A stretch of 64,000 nucleotides of DNA. Origin: Ignavibacteria bacterium (GTDB lineage Bacteria > Bacteroidota > Ignavibacteria > Ignavibacteriales > SURF-24). The translations under genes and the position numbers were made by a program. The notes under the pieces were generated by a model. That model was not told where the DNA came from. It searched no databases and saw only the letters and a list, made by a program, of their open reading frames with translations. The DNA lies in the NCBI GenBank assembly GCA_025612375.1, contig JAAXKN010000001.1, positions 290,669-354,668 on the forward strand, given 5' to 3'. Of the stretch, positions 36,221 through 44,685 are shown in pieces; the first letter of the stretch is position 1, and each line of letters begins with the position of its first letter.

Positions 36221-37648
36221 TTAAAAGCTGTCATCCTTAATATCAACCGTAGTCATCTGTCCGTACTTTGCAACCTTCTCTTTGATCTCGGAAGCCTTGC
36301 CTATAAGTACAAACTGCAAGTTGTTCTCAGGAAAATACTTAGCAATAATTTCCTTTGCTTTATCGAGTGTCAGGCTGTCGACGTTCTTTTCAAAGTCGTT
36401 TATAAAAGACTCATTGAAATTATAGGTAAACATGTTCACGAGCAGCTGCGAAAGCGCTCCGGCGGTTTCATACTTTGGCGGAAACTGCCCTTTAAGGTAA
36501 TTTTTTGCGGATGTAAGTGTCTTCTCGTCAATCCCCTTTTCATGCAGGCGTTTTAAGACCTTTAAGGCGATGTCAATTGCATCGACGGTTGTGGCAGTTC
36601 CTGTATAAGTGCTTATTGTAAAGGTTCCTGTTTCCTTCAGTGCCGAAAAATCGCTGCGAGCCCCGTAGGTAAGGCCGGAATTTACCCTCAGCTCATCATT
36701 GAGCCAGGAAGTAAACCTGCCGCCAAGAATTGTATTTATTACCTGCACCGAAACGTAGTCGGGATTACTCTGTTTGATGCCGTAGCTTCCAATGAGGAAA
36801 GTTGTTTCAGTTGCGTCATCCTTATTTACAAGGAGTATCCGGCTGGAATTTAGTTTGCCCTCGGGCGTAATTGTTTCCGCTGATGGAATATCCTTTCTTT
36901 TCCAGTCGGAAAAGAGGCTCGTGATATAGCTTTTCATTTCGGCGGCCTTGAAGTCCCCGGCCAGGGCAATTGCCGAACCGTTCGGAATATAATTTTTATC
37001 GTAGAAGTTCTGCAGATCCTCCAGTACGATGGTTGAGACAGAAGTAACGGTTCCCGCAACCGGGCTTCCGTAGGGGTTATTTCCGTAGAGGAACCTGTCA
37101 AAATAGCCTTTAATTACCCTGCGAGGACTTTCCTTTGCCTGTTTTAATTCTAAAAGAGCCCTCTGCTTTCTTTTTTCAAATTCTGTTTTATCGAATACCG
37201 GGTTTACTATCATTTCCTTTATGACGGGCAGGATTTTATCCCTGTCTTTGGATGCAAATGAAGCGTTTATTCTGGCCGATTCATTAGCTGCATTTGAGGA
37301 GAAGCTGGCGCCGTAGAAGTCGAAGGTTTCCTCTATCTGGTCTTTTGAATAGCTCTTTGTTCCGAAGTGCAGGGCCTCAGCCGTAAAGAAGGCAAGGCCT
37401 GCTTTCTCTCCGTCATGGATTGAGCCCCCGGGAGTTGCAAGTGAAAGGTATACCAACGGCACCTCGTGCTGCTCCATGAGATAGACTGTAAGCCCGTTAC
37501 CCAGAGTAAACTTTTCATACTGCGGGAGCTTATAGCCGCCTTCCGAAGCCTTTTTGTTCATGGCAAGGAGGCTTTGGTTTAAGAAAGCCAGGAACAGTAA
37601 AAATGCGGGTAAGGTTTTAAGAGTGCGTAAAATTCTATTAGTTTTCAT
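36221..37648 (-). CDS. M16 peptidase-family protein, catalytic motif lost
   Basis: 475 residues with a signal peptide (about 1-29). It has the M16B fold pattern (LGNGLTVYLMEQHEVPLVYL, PGGSIHDGEKAGLA, KGYFDRFLYGNNPYG, LINTILGG-like NTILGGRFTSWLNDELR). Where active members have HxxEH it reads GLAFFTAEALHFGT, so both zinc His are gone. Such subunits pair with an active partner, as in MPP alpha/beta. The partner is the gene directly upstream, overlapping by one base. Probably periplasmic. Confidence 0.88.
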   Translation of the reverse strand: MKTNRILRTLKTLPAFLLFLAFLNQSLLAMNKKASEGGYKLPQYEKFTLGNGLTVYLMEQHEVPLVYLSLATPGGSIHDGEKAGLAFFTAEALHFGTKSYSKDQIEETFDFYGASFSSNAANESARINASFASKDRDKILPVIKEMIVNPVFDKTEFEKRKQRALLELKQAKESPRRVIKGYFDRFLYGNNPYGSPVAGTVTSVSTIVLEDLQNFYDKNYIPNGSAIALAGDFKAAEMKSYITSLFSDWKRKDIPSAETITPEGKLNSSRILLVNKDDATETTFLIGSYGIKQSNPDYVSVQVINTILGGRFTSWLNDELRVNSGLTYGARSDFSALKETGTFTISTYTGTATTVDAIDIALKVLKRLHEKGIDEKTLTSAKNYLKGQFPPKYETAGALSQLLVNMFTYNFNESFINDFEKNVDSLTLDKAKEIIAKYFPENNLQFVLIGKASEIKEKVAKYGQMTTVDIKDDSF

Positions 37649-38958
37649 TATTTATTCTCCTTTTCAGGCTGAAGGAAGCCAACGGTTCTGTTTGTTGGAC
37701 GGAAGTACTTAGAGGCTGCACGCTTTATGTCCTCATTTGTAACTTTGTTGTAATCATCAGGGGCACTGAAGAGTTTTGCATAGTCTCCGAAGAAAAGTTC
37801 ATAAGTGCCAATGCTGTTTGCCTTTCCGTTTATTGTTTCCATGCTGTGGTAAAATTCCATTAGCTTCTGGTTCTTTGCCTTCTGCAGCTCTGAGTCTGTT
37901 ACACCTTCTTTTGAAATCTTATCCAGTTCAGAGTATATTGCTTCTTCAAGCGCTTCAGCTTTTATGTCGTTTGAGGCAACGGCGTAAATAAACATCAAAA
38001 AGGGGTCGAATGCCTGCGGGGTGTAGGTGAATACCTCTGTTGCAAGCTGTTTTTTATCTACCAGGGCGTTATAAAGCCTTGAGCTTTTCCCCTCGGACAA
38101 TATTGAATTAAGGAGGTCCAGCGCGTAGAAGTCCTCTGAGCCCGTTTGGGGCACATGATAGGCAACCATCACGTTCGGTGTTGATACGGCCTTATAAACA
38201 GTAAGTCTTTTTTCCCCCAGCTGTTCAGGCTCAACAGTGTGGATTTTGCGCGGAGGATCCTGTGGCGGTATCGGCTCAAAATATTTTTCTGCCAGATGAC
38301 GCACCTCCTCAGGCCTGACGTCGCCCGAGATAACGGCCACACAGTTGTTCGGTGCGTAGTAGGTCTTGAAGTAATTCTGCAGGTCCTTTTTAGACCAGTT
38401 TTTTATGTCCGACTCATAGCCTATAACAGGCCAGTGATATGGGTGAGCCGTCATTGCAACGCCCAGCAAAGGCTGGTTCAGGAATTCAAAGTTGCTGTTT
38501 TCAAGTCCCGTGCTTCTTTCAGAGAGTATTACTCCCCTTTCGCTTTCAACGAGCTTATCGTTAAAATTCAGGTTTTGAATTCTGTCACTCTCCAGGTCAA
38601 ATATTGTCTTGAGCGCATTGGAAGGAAACCAGTCGGTATAAACTGTAACGTTTTCGGTTGTATAGGCGTTATTTGCCCCGCCGTTAAATTCCATTACCTG
38701 GTCGAAGACCTTTGGGCCGTATTTTTTGGCACCGTTAAACATCATGTGTTCAAAAAAGTGGGATATACCTGTAATGCCCGGGTATTCATTTCTTGAACCC
38801 ACGCGCCAGAACAGGTACATGTTTGCGTTCGGTATCGAGTGGTCCTCAAGTATAATTATTTTCATGCCGTTTTTGAGGGTAAATGTTTTTATATCCTCAA
38901 GCTTTGTCTGTGCAAAGGACGTGGCAGTAAAAAGAAATAGCAGGATGAGTATCCGCAT
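37648..38958 (-). CDS. M16 family zinc peptidase, active subunit
   Basis: 436 residues with a signal peptide (LILLFLFTATSFAQ, cleavage near residue 16). The inverted zinc motif HxxEH is intact in GISHFFEHMMFNGAKKYG, and the downstream Glu ligand region YTTENVTVY / LESERGVILSERS-like segments are present. With the next gene it forms a probable active/inactive heterodimer that degrades peptides in the periplasm. The family is clear, the substrate is not. Confidence 0.9.
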   Translation of the reverse strand: MRILILLFLFTATSFAQTKLEDIKTFTLKNGMKIIILEDHSIPNANMYLFWRVGSRNEYPGITGISHFFEHMMFNGAKKYGPKVFDQVMEFNGGANNAYTTENVTVYTDWFPSNALKTIFDLESDRIQNLNFNDKLVESERGVILSERSTGLENSNFEFLNQPLLGVAMTAHPYHWPVIGYESDIKNWSKKDLQNYFKTYYAPNNCVAVISGDVRPEEVRHLAEKYFEPIPPQDPPRKIHTVEPEQLGEKRLTVYKAVSTPNVMVAYHVPQTGSEDFYALDLLNSILSEGKSSRLYNALVDKKQLATEVFTYTPQAFDPFLMFIYAVASNDIKAEALEEAIYSELDKISKEGVTDSELQKAKNQKLMEFYHSMETINGKANSIGTYELFFGDYAKLFSAPDDYNKVTNEDIKRAASKYFRPTNRTVGFLQPEKENK

Positions 38959-39091
38959 AAGTAAGTTCCTCCATAGTTCTTAGCTATAAACCGGCTATGA
39001 AGATAGGGATAAATTAGAAAAAGTTCTACAGCTTTTTTGCATGCGGGGTTTACAGATGGGGTATAAAGCAGCGTTTTTTAGAGTAAAGATG

Positions 39092-39116
39092 AGAGCGGGC
39101 AAGTCCGGCCCGCTCT
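39092..39116 (-). terminator. Hairpin terminator after the small acidic gene
   Basis: AGAGCGGGC (39092-39100) pairs with GCCCGCTCT (39108-39116) around a 7-base loop. It sits just past the stop of the gene ending at 39123. The minus-strand tail is only moderately U-rich. Confidence 0.6.
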
Positions 39117-39122
39117 GAGGTT

Positions 39123-39365
39123 TTATTCGTTTTCTATATTTTCCTGCCCTTCAAGCGGGTTAGGGTCAGAATCTTTTCTATTCTGCTGCTTTTCATTATA
39201 CTCTTCCAGGCCGCTGCCCGACTTCTTTTCATCTTTTGGGCGCCTTTTATGGCCATAGCCTGTCACTTCATTTTCACCTTCGAACTCTTCGGGTTTGGTA
39301 CCGGGCCTGCGTCCGCCCTGATCACTATCGCCATGGTCGTTTACATAATTATTGTCGTTTTCCAT
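39123..39365 (-). CDS. Small hydrophilic, probably disordered protein
   Basis: 80 residues made almost only of Glu, Asp, Asn, Gln, Gly, Lys and Arg (for example GGRRPGTKPEEFEGENE), with no hydrophobic core, signal or motif. An AAAGGA site 8 bases before the ATG and a terminator after the stop support it as a gene. It lies 32 bases downstream of the interrupted pyrophosphatase frame and may be co-transcribed with it. I do not recognise a family. Confidence 0.6.
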   Translation of the reverse strand: MENDNNYVNDHGDSDQGGRRPGTKPEEFEGENEVTGYGHKRRPKDEKKSGSGLEEYNEKQQNRKDSDPNPLEGQENIENE

Positions 39366-39397
39366 CTCTTATATCCTTTATAATTTTTTTCTTAAAT

Positions 39398-39958
39398 TCA
39401 GCTGTTGTTCTCCTTAAAAAGCTTTATTCCCTGCTTCACCAGCTTAAGTGCCTGTTTGGGGCCGTACTGTCCCAGGGCTTTGAATTCCTTTCCTTTGTAC
39501 CTGTTGTAAGTCTCAAAGAAAAACTGGATTTCCTCAAGCGTGCTTTTATTCAGCTGCTGGAGGCTCCTGATATCGCTATATATGTGCGACTTTGCAAATA
39601 CAGCTATAAGACGGTCGTTGCGTTCAAATTTTCCCTTCTTTGCAGACTGCTTCGCCTCAATTACGCCGATGAGCCTTACAGGGACAAGACAGCCTGTATA
39701 GGCTTACTGGTCCATGAGGACAAGGATATCCAGGGGATCGCCGTCTTCAACTTCTGTAGAGGGTATAAAGCCAAAATCAAAGGGAAAGCTGGCTCCGGCC
39801 TGAAGCGAGCCATCGAGCTTGAAGACGTCAAGCGTTGGAGCATACTTATATTTATTCCTGCTCCCTTTCGGTGTTTCAATAATTACGTTCAGGTTGTCTG
39901 AATCCTCCTCAAAGGTTTCCATAAAAAGCAGCGACCTGTACTTTGGTATTTCAGCCAT
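39398..39958 (-). pseudogene. ppa: Inorganic pyrophosphatase (family I) with in-frame stop
   Basis: The frame of 187 codons (stop included) reads as a complete soluble pyrophosphatase (PPi to 2 Pi) except that codon 85 is TAA (39704-39706). Before it stand the substrate-site blocks IETPKGSRNKYKY, FPFDFGFIPSTEVEDGD and DPLDILVLMD. After it the same frame continues with AYTGCLVPVRLIGVIEAK, FERNDRLIAVFAKS and FFFETYNRYKGKEFKALG, down to TGA at 39398. No other disruption is seen and there is no good internal restart. It is either a recent pseudogene, a base-call or assembly error, or read-through. The 84-residue product alone lacks the later catalytic residues. Confidence 0.85.
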
Positions 39959-40141
39959 AAGACACCTCTAAAGCGTCTTTATAAACCGGTTACACAGAGA
40001 ACTTATCCATATTAGTTTTATTAAACGAATAATAAGGCTGAAAAACAATGCAATCAGTTAACCGTAAAAAGAACACCGGAAAAGGAGAAATCTTCAAAAC
40101 TATTTATTATATTGTATGAAATTTAAGGAACAAGGATAAAG

Positions 40142-40960
40142 ATGGCGGAAAGAAAACAAAGTGCGGCAATCTTAGGCGGCGGCAATATCGGCTCAGCAAT
40201 TGCAAACGGGCTCGTAAAGTCTGAAGTCTTTAAGGCAGGCGACATTACAGTAACAAGGCGCAGCAAGGAACACCTGAAAGCCTTTGAAGGCCAGGGCTTC
40301 AGGACTGATACCAGCAATAGCTCAGCCGTAAATGACAGCGACATTATTATTATTGCAGTAACACCCCAGCAGCTCGACGGGCTTTTAATGGAAATAAAGG
40401 ACTCCCTCGATGAAAAAAGGCACACTGTAATATCTGTCGTTTCAGGGGCGTCCATAAAAGAGATAAGGCGGAAAATAGAAAATAACAATATCCCCGTCTT
40501 AAGAGCCATGCCGAATACAGCAATTGCCATCAGGGAATCCATGACTTGCATCTGCGCCGACGAGGCAAGTGCATCAGGGCTTTATCTGACAAAGAGGATA
40601 TTTGAATCGGTTGGCAAGGTGCTCGTAATAGACGAGGCCCTGATGGTTCCTGCAACCGCACTTTGCGCCTGCGGCATTGCATTTTTCTTAAGAGCCATAC
40701 GCGCGGCCTCCCAGGGCGGAATTGAAATAGGATTTCATGCCGAAGACGCCCTTTTAATGGCAGCCCAGACGGCTAAAGGTGCCGCTTCACTTCTTGTGGA
40801 CTTGGGAAGCCACCCTGAAAAGGAGGTGGACAAAGTCACAACCCCACAGGGGTGCACAATCGCAGGATTAAACCAGATGGAGCACCACGGCTTCAGCTCT
40901 GCACTTATAAAAGGAATTACCTCTTCGGCCGAGAAAGCCTCAAAGCTGTATTCCAAATAA
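40142..40960 (+). CDS. proC: Pyrroline-5-carboxylate reductase
   Basis: Last step of proline synthesis: reduces pyrroline-5-carboxylate with NAD(P)H. It has 272 residues. The Rossmann motif AILGGGNIGSAIANGLVKS is at the start, VLRAMPNTAIAI mid-protein, and the C-terminal helix block KVTTPQGCTIAGLNQMEHHG carries the substrate site. It stands alone, divergent from the pyrophosphatase frame and convergent with the HAD gene. AAGGAT precedes the ATG. Confidence 0.95.
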   Translation: MAERKQSAAILGGGNIGSAIANGLVKSEVFKAGDITVTRRSKEHLKAFEGQGFRTDTSNSSAVNDSDIIIIAVTPQQLDGLLMEIKDSLDEKRHTVISVVSGASIKEIRRKIENNNIPVLRAMPNTAIAIRESMTCICADEASASGLYLTKRIFESVGKVLVIDEALMVPATALCACGIAFFLRAIRAASQGGIEIGFHAEDALLMAAQTAKGAASLLVDLGSHPEKEVDKVTTPQGCTIAGLNQMEHHGFSSALIKGITSSAEKASKLYSK

Positions 40961-40988
40961 GGTGTCTGTTGTGCAGTAAGGTAAACGG

Positions 40989-41732
40989 CTATTTTGCATA
41001 TGGGGATAAGGATTTTGGGGAGGTCATCTTTTCCATTATTTCGACGGCACTTTCAACTTCGCTCAGGCTGCCGATAATAAAGTCAGCCATTGAATAATCC
41101 TCCGGATATTTCCAGGCGCGGCCTTTAAGCCAGATGGTCCTGCAGCCCAGGCTTTTCGAGGGCACGATGTCATTGTCGTATGAATCCCCAATCATTATGA
41201 GCTCTTCAGGCTTAAGTGCTGTTTTACCAAGCATCTCCTGGTAAAACTCCCTGTCGGGTTTCCTTATGCCTGTTAGTTCAGAATCCATTACAAGAGAGAA
41301 AAGTTCATATATTCCTAAATCCTTAAGCACCTGAACAAGGTTGCTGTAAAAGTTTGAAATGACGCCGAGCGTATACTTCTTTGAAAGGTTAAGGAGCGTA
41401 TTGTATATATAACCGGTATTATTTTTTACTTCGCTATAGCACTTCCGGGAAAGGTCATCCGCTATCTGAGGCAGATCGTCGTAGAACCTGCAGTTATAAT
41501 CATTTACCAGGTGCTTCAGCTGAAAGGAGATCTGCTTGTTGAGAGTTTCAAGAAGGCCTGTATTTTTCTTTAGTTTTCCCGCCATATCCCGTTCAGCCAG
41601 AACATAAGCATTTCTGAATACCTTCTCCGGAATCATGATCCCTGAGCCGAGGTAAACCTCATGGAACTTTATTCCCCAATGGGTACCGTCGGTATCGAGT
41701 GTACCGCCGAAGTCAAAAATTATTGCTTTCAT
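40989..41732 (-). CDS. HAD-superfamily hydrolase, last gene of the seven-gene cluster
   Basis: 247 residues. Motif I is FDFGGTLDTDG, motif II GVISNFYS, motif III lysine in GIRKPDREFYQEML and motif IV IGDSYDNDI, with a C1-type helical cap between I and II. The nucleophile Asp is present, but the second Asp of DxDxT is Gly, as in some HAD subgroups. A phosphatase acting on an intermediate of this pathway is the simplest reading. It overlaps the flippase-like gene by 20 bases. Confidence 0.85.
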   Translation of the reverse strand: MKAIIFDFGGTLDTDGTHWGIKFHEVYLGSGIMIPEKVFRNAYVLAERDMAGKLKKNTGLLETLNKQISFQLKHLVNDYNCRFYDDLPQIADDLSRKCYSEVKNNTGYIYNTLLNLSKKYTLGVISNFYSNLVQVLKDLGIYELFSLVMDSELTGIRKPDREFYQEMLGKTALKPEELIMIGDSYDNDIVPSKSLGCRTIWLKGRAWKYPEDYSMADFIIGSLSEVESAVEIMEKMTSPKSLSPYAK

Positions 41733-42750
41733 TAGTAATCCCGCTTTTACGCATAAAAAGGGTATTCTCTTTTTTTAAGCTTCTGTTATTGAACTGAATA
41801 AGGAGCATACCGATTCCGATCCAGAACAGTTCCCTTATACGGTTGACAAGAGCGATATAAATTCCGACCGTGGCATCAGGAATGAAAGCTTTCAGTGTAA
41901 CATAAAGGCTCCCTTCCCTTGTTCCAAACTCCATCGGCATAAAGAATAATATATTCAAAAATAAGGACGACGCCCCGTGTATATACAGCGCCTGGAAAAC
42001 AGAGATATCTATACCGATGGACCGGAAGACAAAAAAGAACTCCATTGCAGCCAGAACACGGGCAAAGAATTCCATGCCGAGAACGGTGTAAAAGATCCTT
42101 TTCTGGTTGAAGTAGAAATCCTTAATCTGGCTGTCAATCTCGACTATATTGTTTTTATTTTCTTCCAGCTTTTTATTAAGAAACTTCAGGAACTTCAGGC
42201 GCATTATTATCTTTGATATCGCCTCATAGATTCCCAGCTTGTGCCGGGAGAATACAAAGGCCAGCATTAAGAAGATGACCAGAAATAAAATAACCAGTGT
42301 GACTGCAAACTTTAGTGACACAGGTATCACAAAAAACGTCACCGGTATTACTGCAAGCCAGAAGAGGAGGTGTGAAATGATGTGCAGCATCCTGTAAAGA
42401 GTAACCGAGGAAACAGATTTATTGATTCCCGTAAAGTCCTTCAGTGCGTATACTCTGTAAGGTTCACCCCCAAGGTTGACAAAAGGGGTAAGATAATTTA
42501 TGGCAAAGCCGCCAAGGCTTATACCGAAGATCCTCCAGAATGCAACTTTTTTTCTGTCCTCACCAAGTATAATGTGCCATCCCAGGGCATTGATCAGATA
42601 GACAAGGCCCCAGACCGCAATTATAGGCAGAAACCACCAGCCTGTCTTTCTTATATTGACAATTATTTTATCAAGGCCAAAGTCCCAGATAAGAATGACA
42701 AATATGGCAATCCCGACGGCATACAATATGGGAAATAGCTTTTTCCTCAT
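41713..42750 (-). CDS. Flippase-like membrane protein (LPG-synthase TM / UPF0104 family)
   Basis: 345 residues and about eight hydrophobic helices. The family signature region is seen as INYLTPFVNLGGEPYRVYAL followed by VSSVTLYRMLHIISHLL. It lacks the soluble aminoacyl-transferase domain of MprF. Members are linked to lipid or lipid-linked precursor translocation. Its stop region overlaps the HAD gene by 20 bases, and its start overlaps the dehydrogenase stop by one base (TAATG), so it is tightly embedded in the cluster. Confidence 0.85.
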   Translation of the reverse strand: MRKKLFPILYAVGIAIFVILIWDFGLDKIIVNIRKTGWWFLPIIAVWGLVYLINALGWHIILGEDRKKVAFWRIFGISLGGFAINYLTPFVNLGGEPYRVYALKDFTGINKSVSSVTLYRMLHIISHLLFWLAVIPVTFFVIPVSLKFAVTLVILFLVIFLMLAFVFSRHKLGIYEAISKIIMRLKFLKFLNKKLEENKNNIVEIDSQIKDFYFNQKRIFYTVLGMEFFARVLAAMEFFFVFRSIGIDISVFQALYIHGASSLFLNILFFMPMEFGTREGSLYVTLKAFIPDATVGIYIALVNRIRELFWIGIGMLLIQFNNRSLKKENTLFMRKSGITNESNNF

Positions 42751-43757
42751 TAAACAGCAATTGTTTGGTTTAATTCAGCTGCCCTGTAGCATGAGTGCAA
42801 AAGCCTGATGCTTTTATAGGCTTCATCCAGGTGGCAGTTGTCTTTAATGCCTGAGGTGATCTGCCCCAGAAAGTCGCTTATTAAGGAAACGTACAAGGCA
42901 ACGTAGTTCTTTTTATCAGAAGCATCGGGAACGGGAATTTTCAGGCTTCCCTGCTGAGAATGTTTAATCAGTTCAGTGCCGTTATAGACAAGGCTCATAC
43001 TGTCGTTTACAAGGCAGGCACTGTTTGCCCTTCTGTCGGCTCCCCAGGTAAGGCTGATCTGAGCAATGCCTTTGTCAAATTCCAGGAGCACGAGCGCCGT
43101 ATCTTCGACGCTGTAGTCGGTGTGCGAAATGGAAAATATTTTTGAGGTAACCTTTCTTGCCTCACCAAACATCCAAAGGGCAAGATAAAGGTAATGCACA
43201 CCGGTATCAGAAAGAATGCCGCCTCCGCTGATCAAAGGGTTGGTGCGCCACCTTGCGCCCAAAGGGGCAATTCCTTTATCCGCCTCCGTTCTGAAAACAT
43301 TAAACTGAAGGAGGCTCTTTTTCAGGGAACCTTCCGGAACCTCACTTCTGAACGTCCTCCAGATGGGAGAATATTTATACTGATGGACGGGCATAAAGAC
43401 CTTCGGATCTTCTGTCAGTACAGGATACAGCCTTTCTGCGTCAAAAGGACTTAAGACAAAAGGCTTTTCGCACAGGATATGGACGCCCCTTCTTATGCCC
43501 TCTTCAATCAGAGATGCGTGAGTCCCGGGGGGAGAAGAGATGTCAATAAAATCCACATCCTCCCGGCTGAACATTTCATCCACTGAAGAGTAGTACATTA
43601 TTCCCGGGAATTTTGCCCTTGCAAGCCTTACGGTCTCAGCGTTATTATCCACTGCTGCAACAATTTCAGCACTACAGGCTATCTCAGGGTCTAAGAATGC
43701 CGGCAGATGCCCTTCCTGTGCAATTTTCCCTGCTCCTATTATTGCTCCTTTCAGCAA
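42750..43757 (-). CDS. Gfo/Idh/MocA-family NAD(P)-dependent oxidoreductase
   Basis: 335 residues. The N-terminal Rossmann fold begins GAIIGAGKIAQEGHLPAFL. The signature ISSPPGTHASLIEEGIRRG is followed by ILCEKPFVLS with the catalytic Lys of the EKP motif. The C-terminal half is the usual beta-sheet dimer domain, with SGGGILSDTGVHYLYLALWM carrying the conserved Asp and His. The family oxidises sugars, inositols and derivatives; in this cluster it could make the keto group for the aminotransferase (inference). TTG start, 1 base after the upstream stop. Confidence 0.9.
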   Translation of the reverse strand: MLKGAIIGAGKIAQEGHLPAFLDPEIACSAEIVAAVDNNAETVRLARAKFPGIMYYSSVDEMFSREDVDFIDISSPPGTHASLIEEGIRRGVHILCEKPFVLSPFDAERLYPVLTEDPKVFMPVHQYKYSPIWRTFRSEVPEGSLKKSLLQFNVFRTEADKGIAPLGARWRTNPLISGGGILSDTGVHYLYLALWMFGEARKVTSKIFSISHTDYSVEDTALVLLEFDKGIAQISLTWGADRRANSACLVNDSMSLVYNGTELIKHSQQGSLKIPVPDASDKKNYVALYVSLISDFLGQITSGIKDNCHLDEAYKSIRLLHSCYRAAELNQTIAV

Positions 43758-43758
43758 A

Positions 43759-44685
43759 TTACTTCTCCACTTTTATTTTAGCCGTCTGAAATTTGTCGGC
43801 CATCAAAAGAAGTCTTTTATTAATACTCTCCTGCCTCACTGTAACCCAGGCAAGAAGAATGTTAAGAATCGTGAGTTCAAAGAGGAAGTAAAAAATGGGC
43901 CTGTCCAGGAGCACAACAATAAACAGCCAGAACTGGCGTGTATTAGTTGTAAGTATGTTGTAGTACTTAAGCAAAGGCTTATTGTACTCCTTATACGATG
44001 TCTTAAACTGGTCCGGTATATTATTCTTAAACACCTCGGCGCTGCGGCTGAAGAGCTTCTGGAAATTTTTAGACAGGCTTTCCTGCTGGCGCGTATAATT
44101 GACATAGAACATCATAAGGAACTTGCCCGGGAAGTCATGCCTCCAGCTCAAGTCGCTAAACTTTTTTGCCACATCCTTATGTTTATCGAGCTCCCCTTTT
44201 TTAACCGAGATTACAAAGTGCAGATATCCGTTGCGGTAGTAATCGGCCATTGCGCTCTGATAAGAGTGGCAGATGCCTGAGATAATGGCAAGAAGAAAAA
44301 TCCACCCGGTTCCTCCGGAATAAATTATTCTTAAGCACAGGTGTATATAAATGCTTAGGAATACGGTATTGCCTGCAAAGCCGTCGAAGATCCTTCCGTA
44401 CTTTGTCCGGAAGCCCGAAAGCCTTGCAAGCTGTCCGTCGGCGCTGTCAAAAGCTTCATTGATGATTATAAGAAGAATGCCGTAGATGTTCAATTTCACG
44501 TCATTATAGAACAGTAGGTGCCCCCCCATAACGCCAAGAAGCATTCCAATAGCAGTAATAGCATTGGGCCTTATGCCGAGCTTCCAGCAGGCCTTTGCTA
44601 TCAAAAAACCGAAGGGGCGGTAGAAATAAACATCCAGGAATTCTTCAACATCCCTGGTTTTATAAGATAATTCTATTTGCGACAT
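43759..44685 (-). CDS. CDP-alcohol phosphatidyltransferase family protein
   Basis: 308 residues and about six to seven helices. The signature D-x2-DG-x2-AR-x8-G-x3-D-x3-D is readable as DSADGQLAR...YGRIFDGFAG: the first three Asp are present, while the fourth, the presumed base, is Gly. These enzymes displace CMP from a CDP-alcohol and join the alcohol phosphate to an acceptor. A ~100-residue soluble insert follows the third helix. It overlaps the aminotransferase gene by 26 bases. The substrate pair is unknown. Confidence 0.88.
   Translation of the reverse strand: MSQIELSYKTRDVEEFLDVYFYRPFGFLIAKACWKLGIRPNAITAIGMLLGVMGGHLLFYNDVKLNIYGILLIIINEAFDSADGQLARLSGFRTKYGRIFDGFAGNTVFLSIYIHLCLRIIYSGGTGWIFLLAIISGICHSYQSAMADYYRNGYLHFVISVKKGELDKHKDVAKKFSDLSWRHDFPGKFLMMFYVNYTRQQESLSKNFQKLFSRSAEVFKNNIPDQFKTSYKEYNKPLLKYYNILTTNTRQFWLFIVVLLDRPIFYFLFELTILNILLAWVTVRQESINKRLLLMADKFQTAKIKVEK

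Noticed and set aside
39704-39706. TAA as selenocysteine or pyrrolysine
   Set aside because: Those use TGA and TAG; TAA recoding has no support here, and no downstream element is visible.
40038-40109. Possible 23-residue peptide upstream of proC
   Set aside because: No ribosome site or recognisable pattern; chance open frame in the leader.
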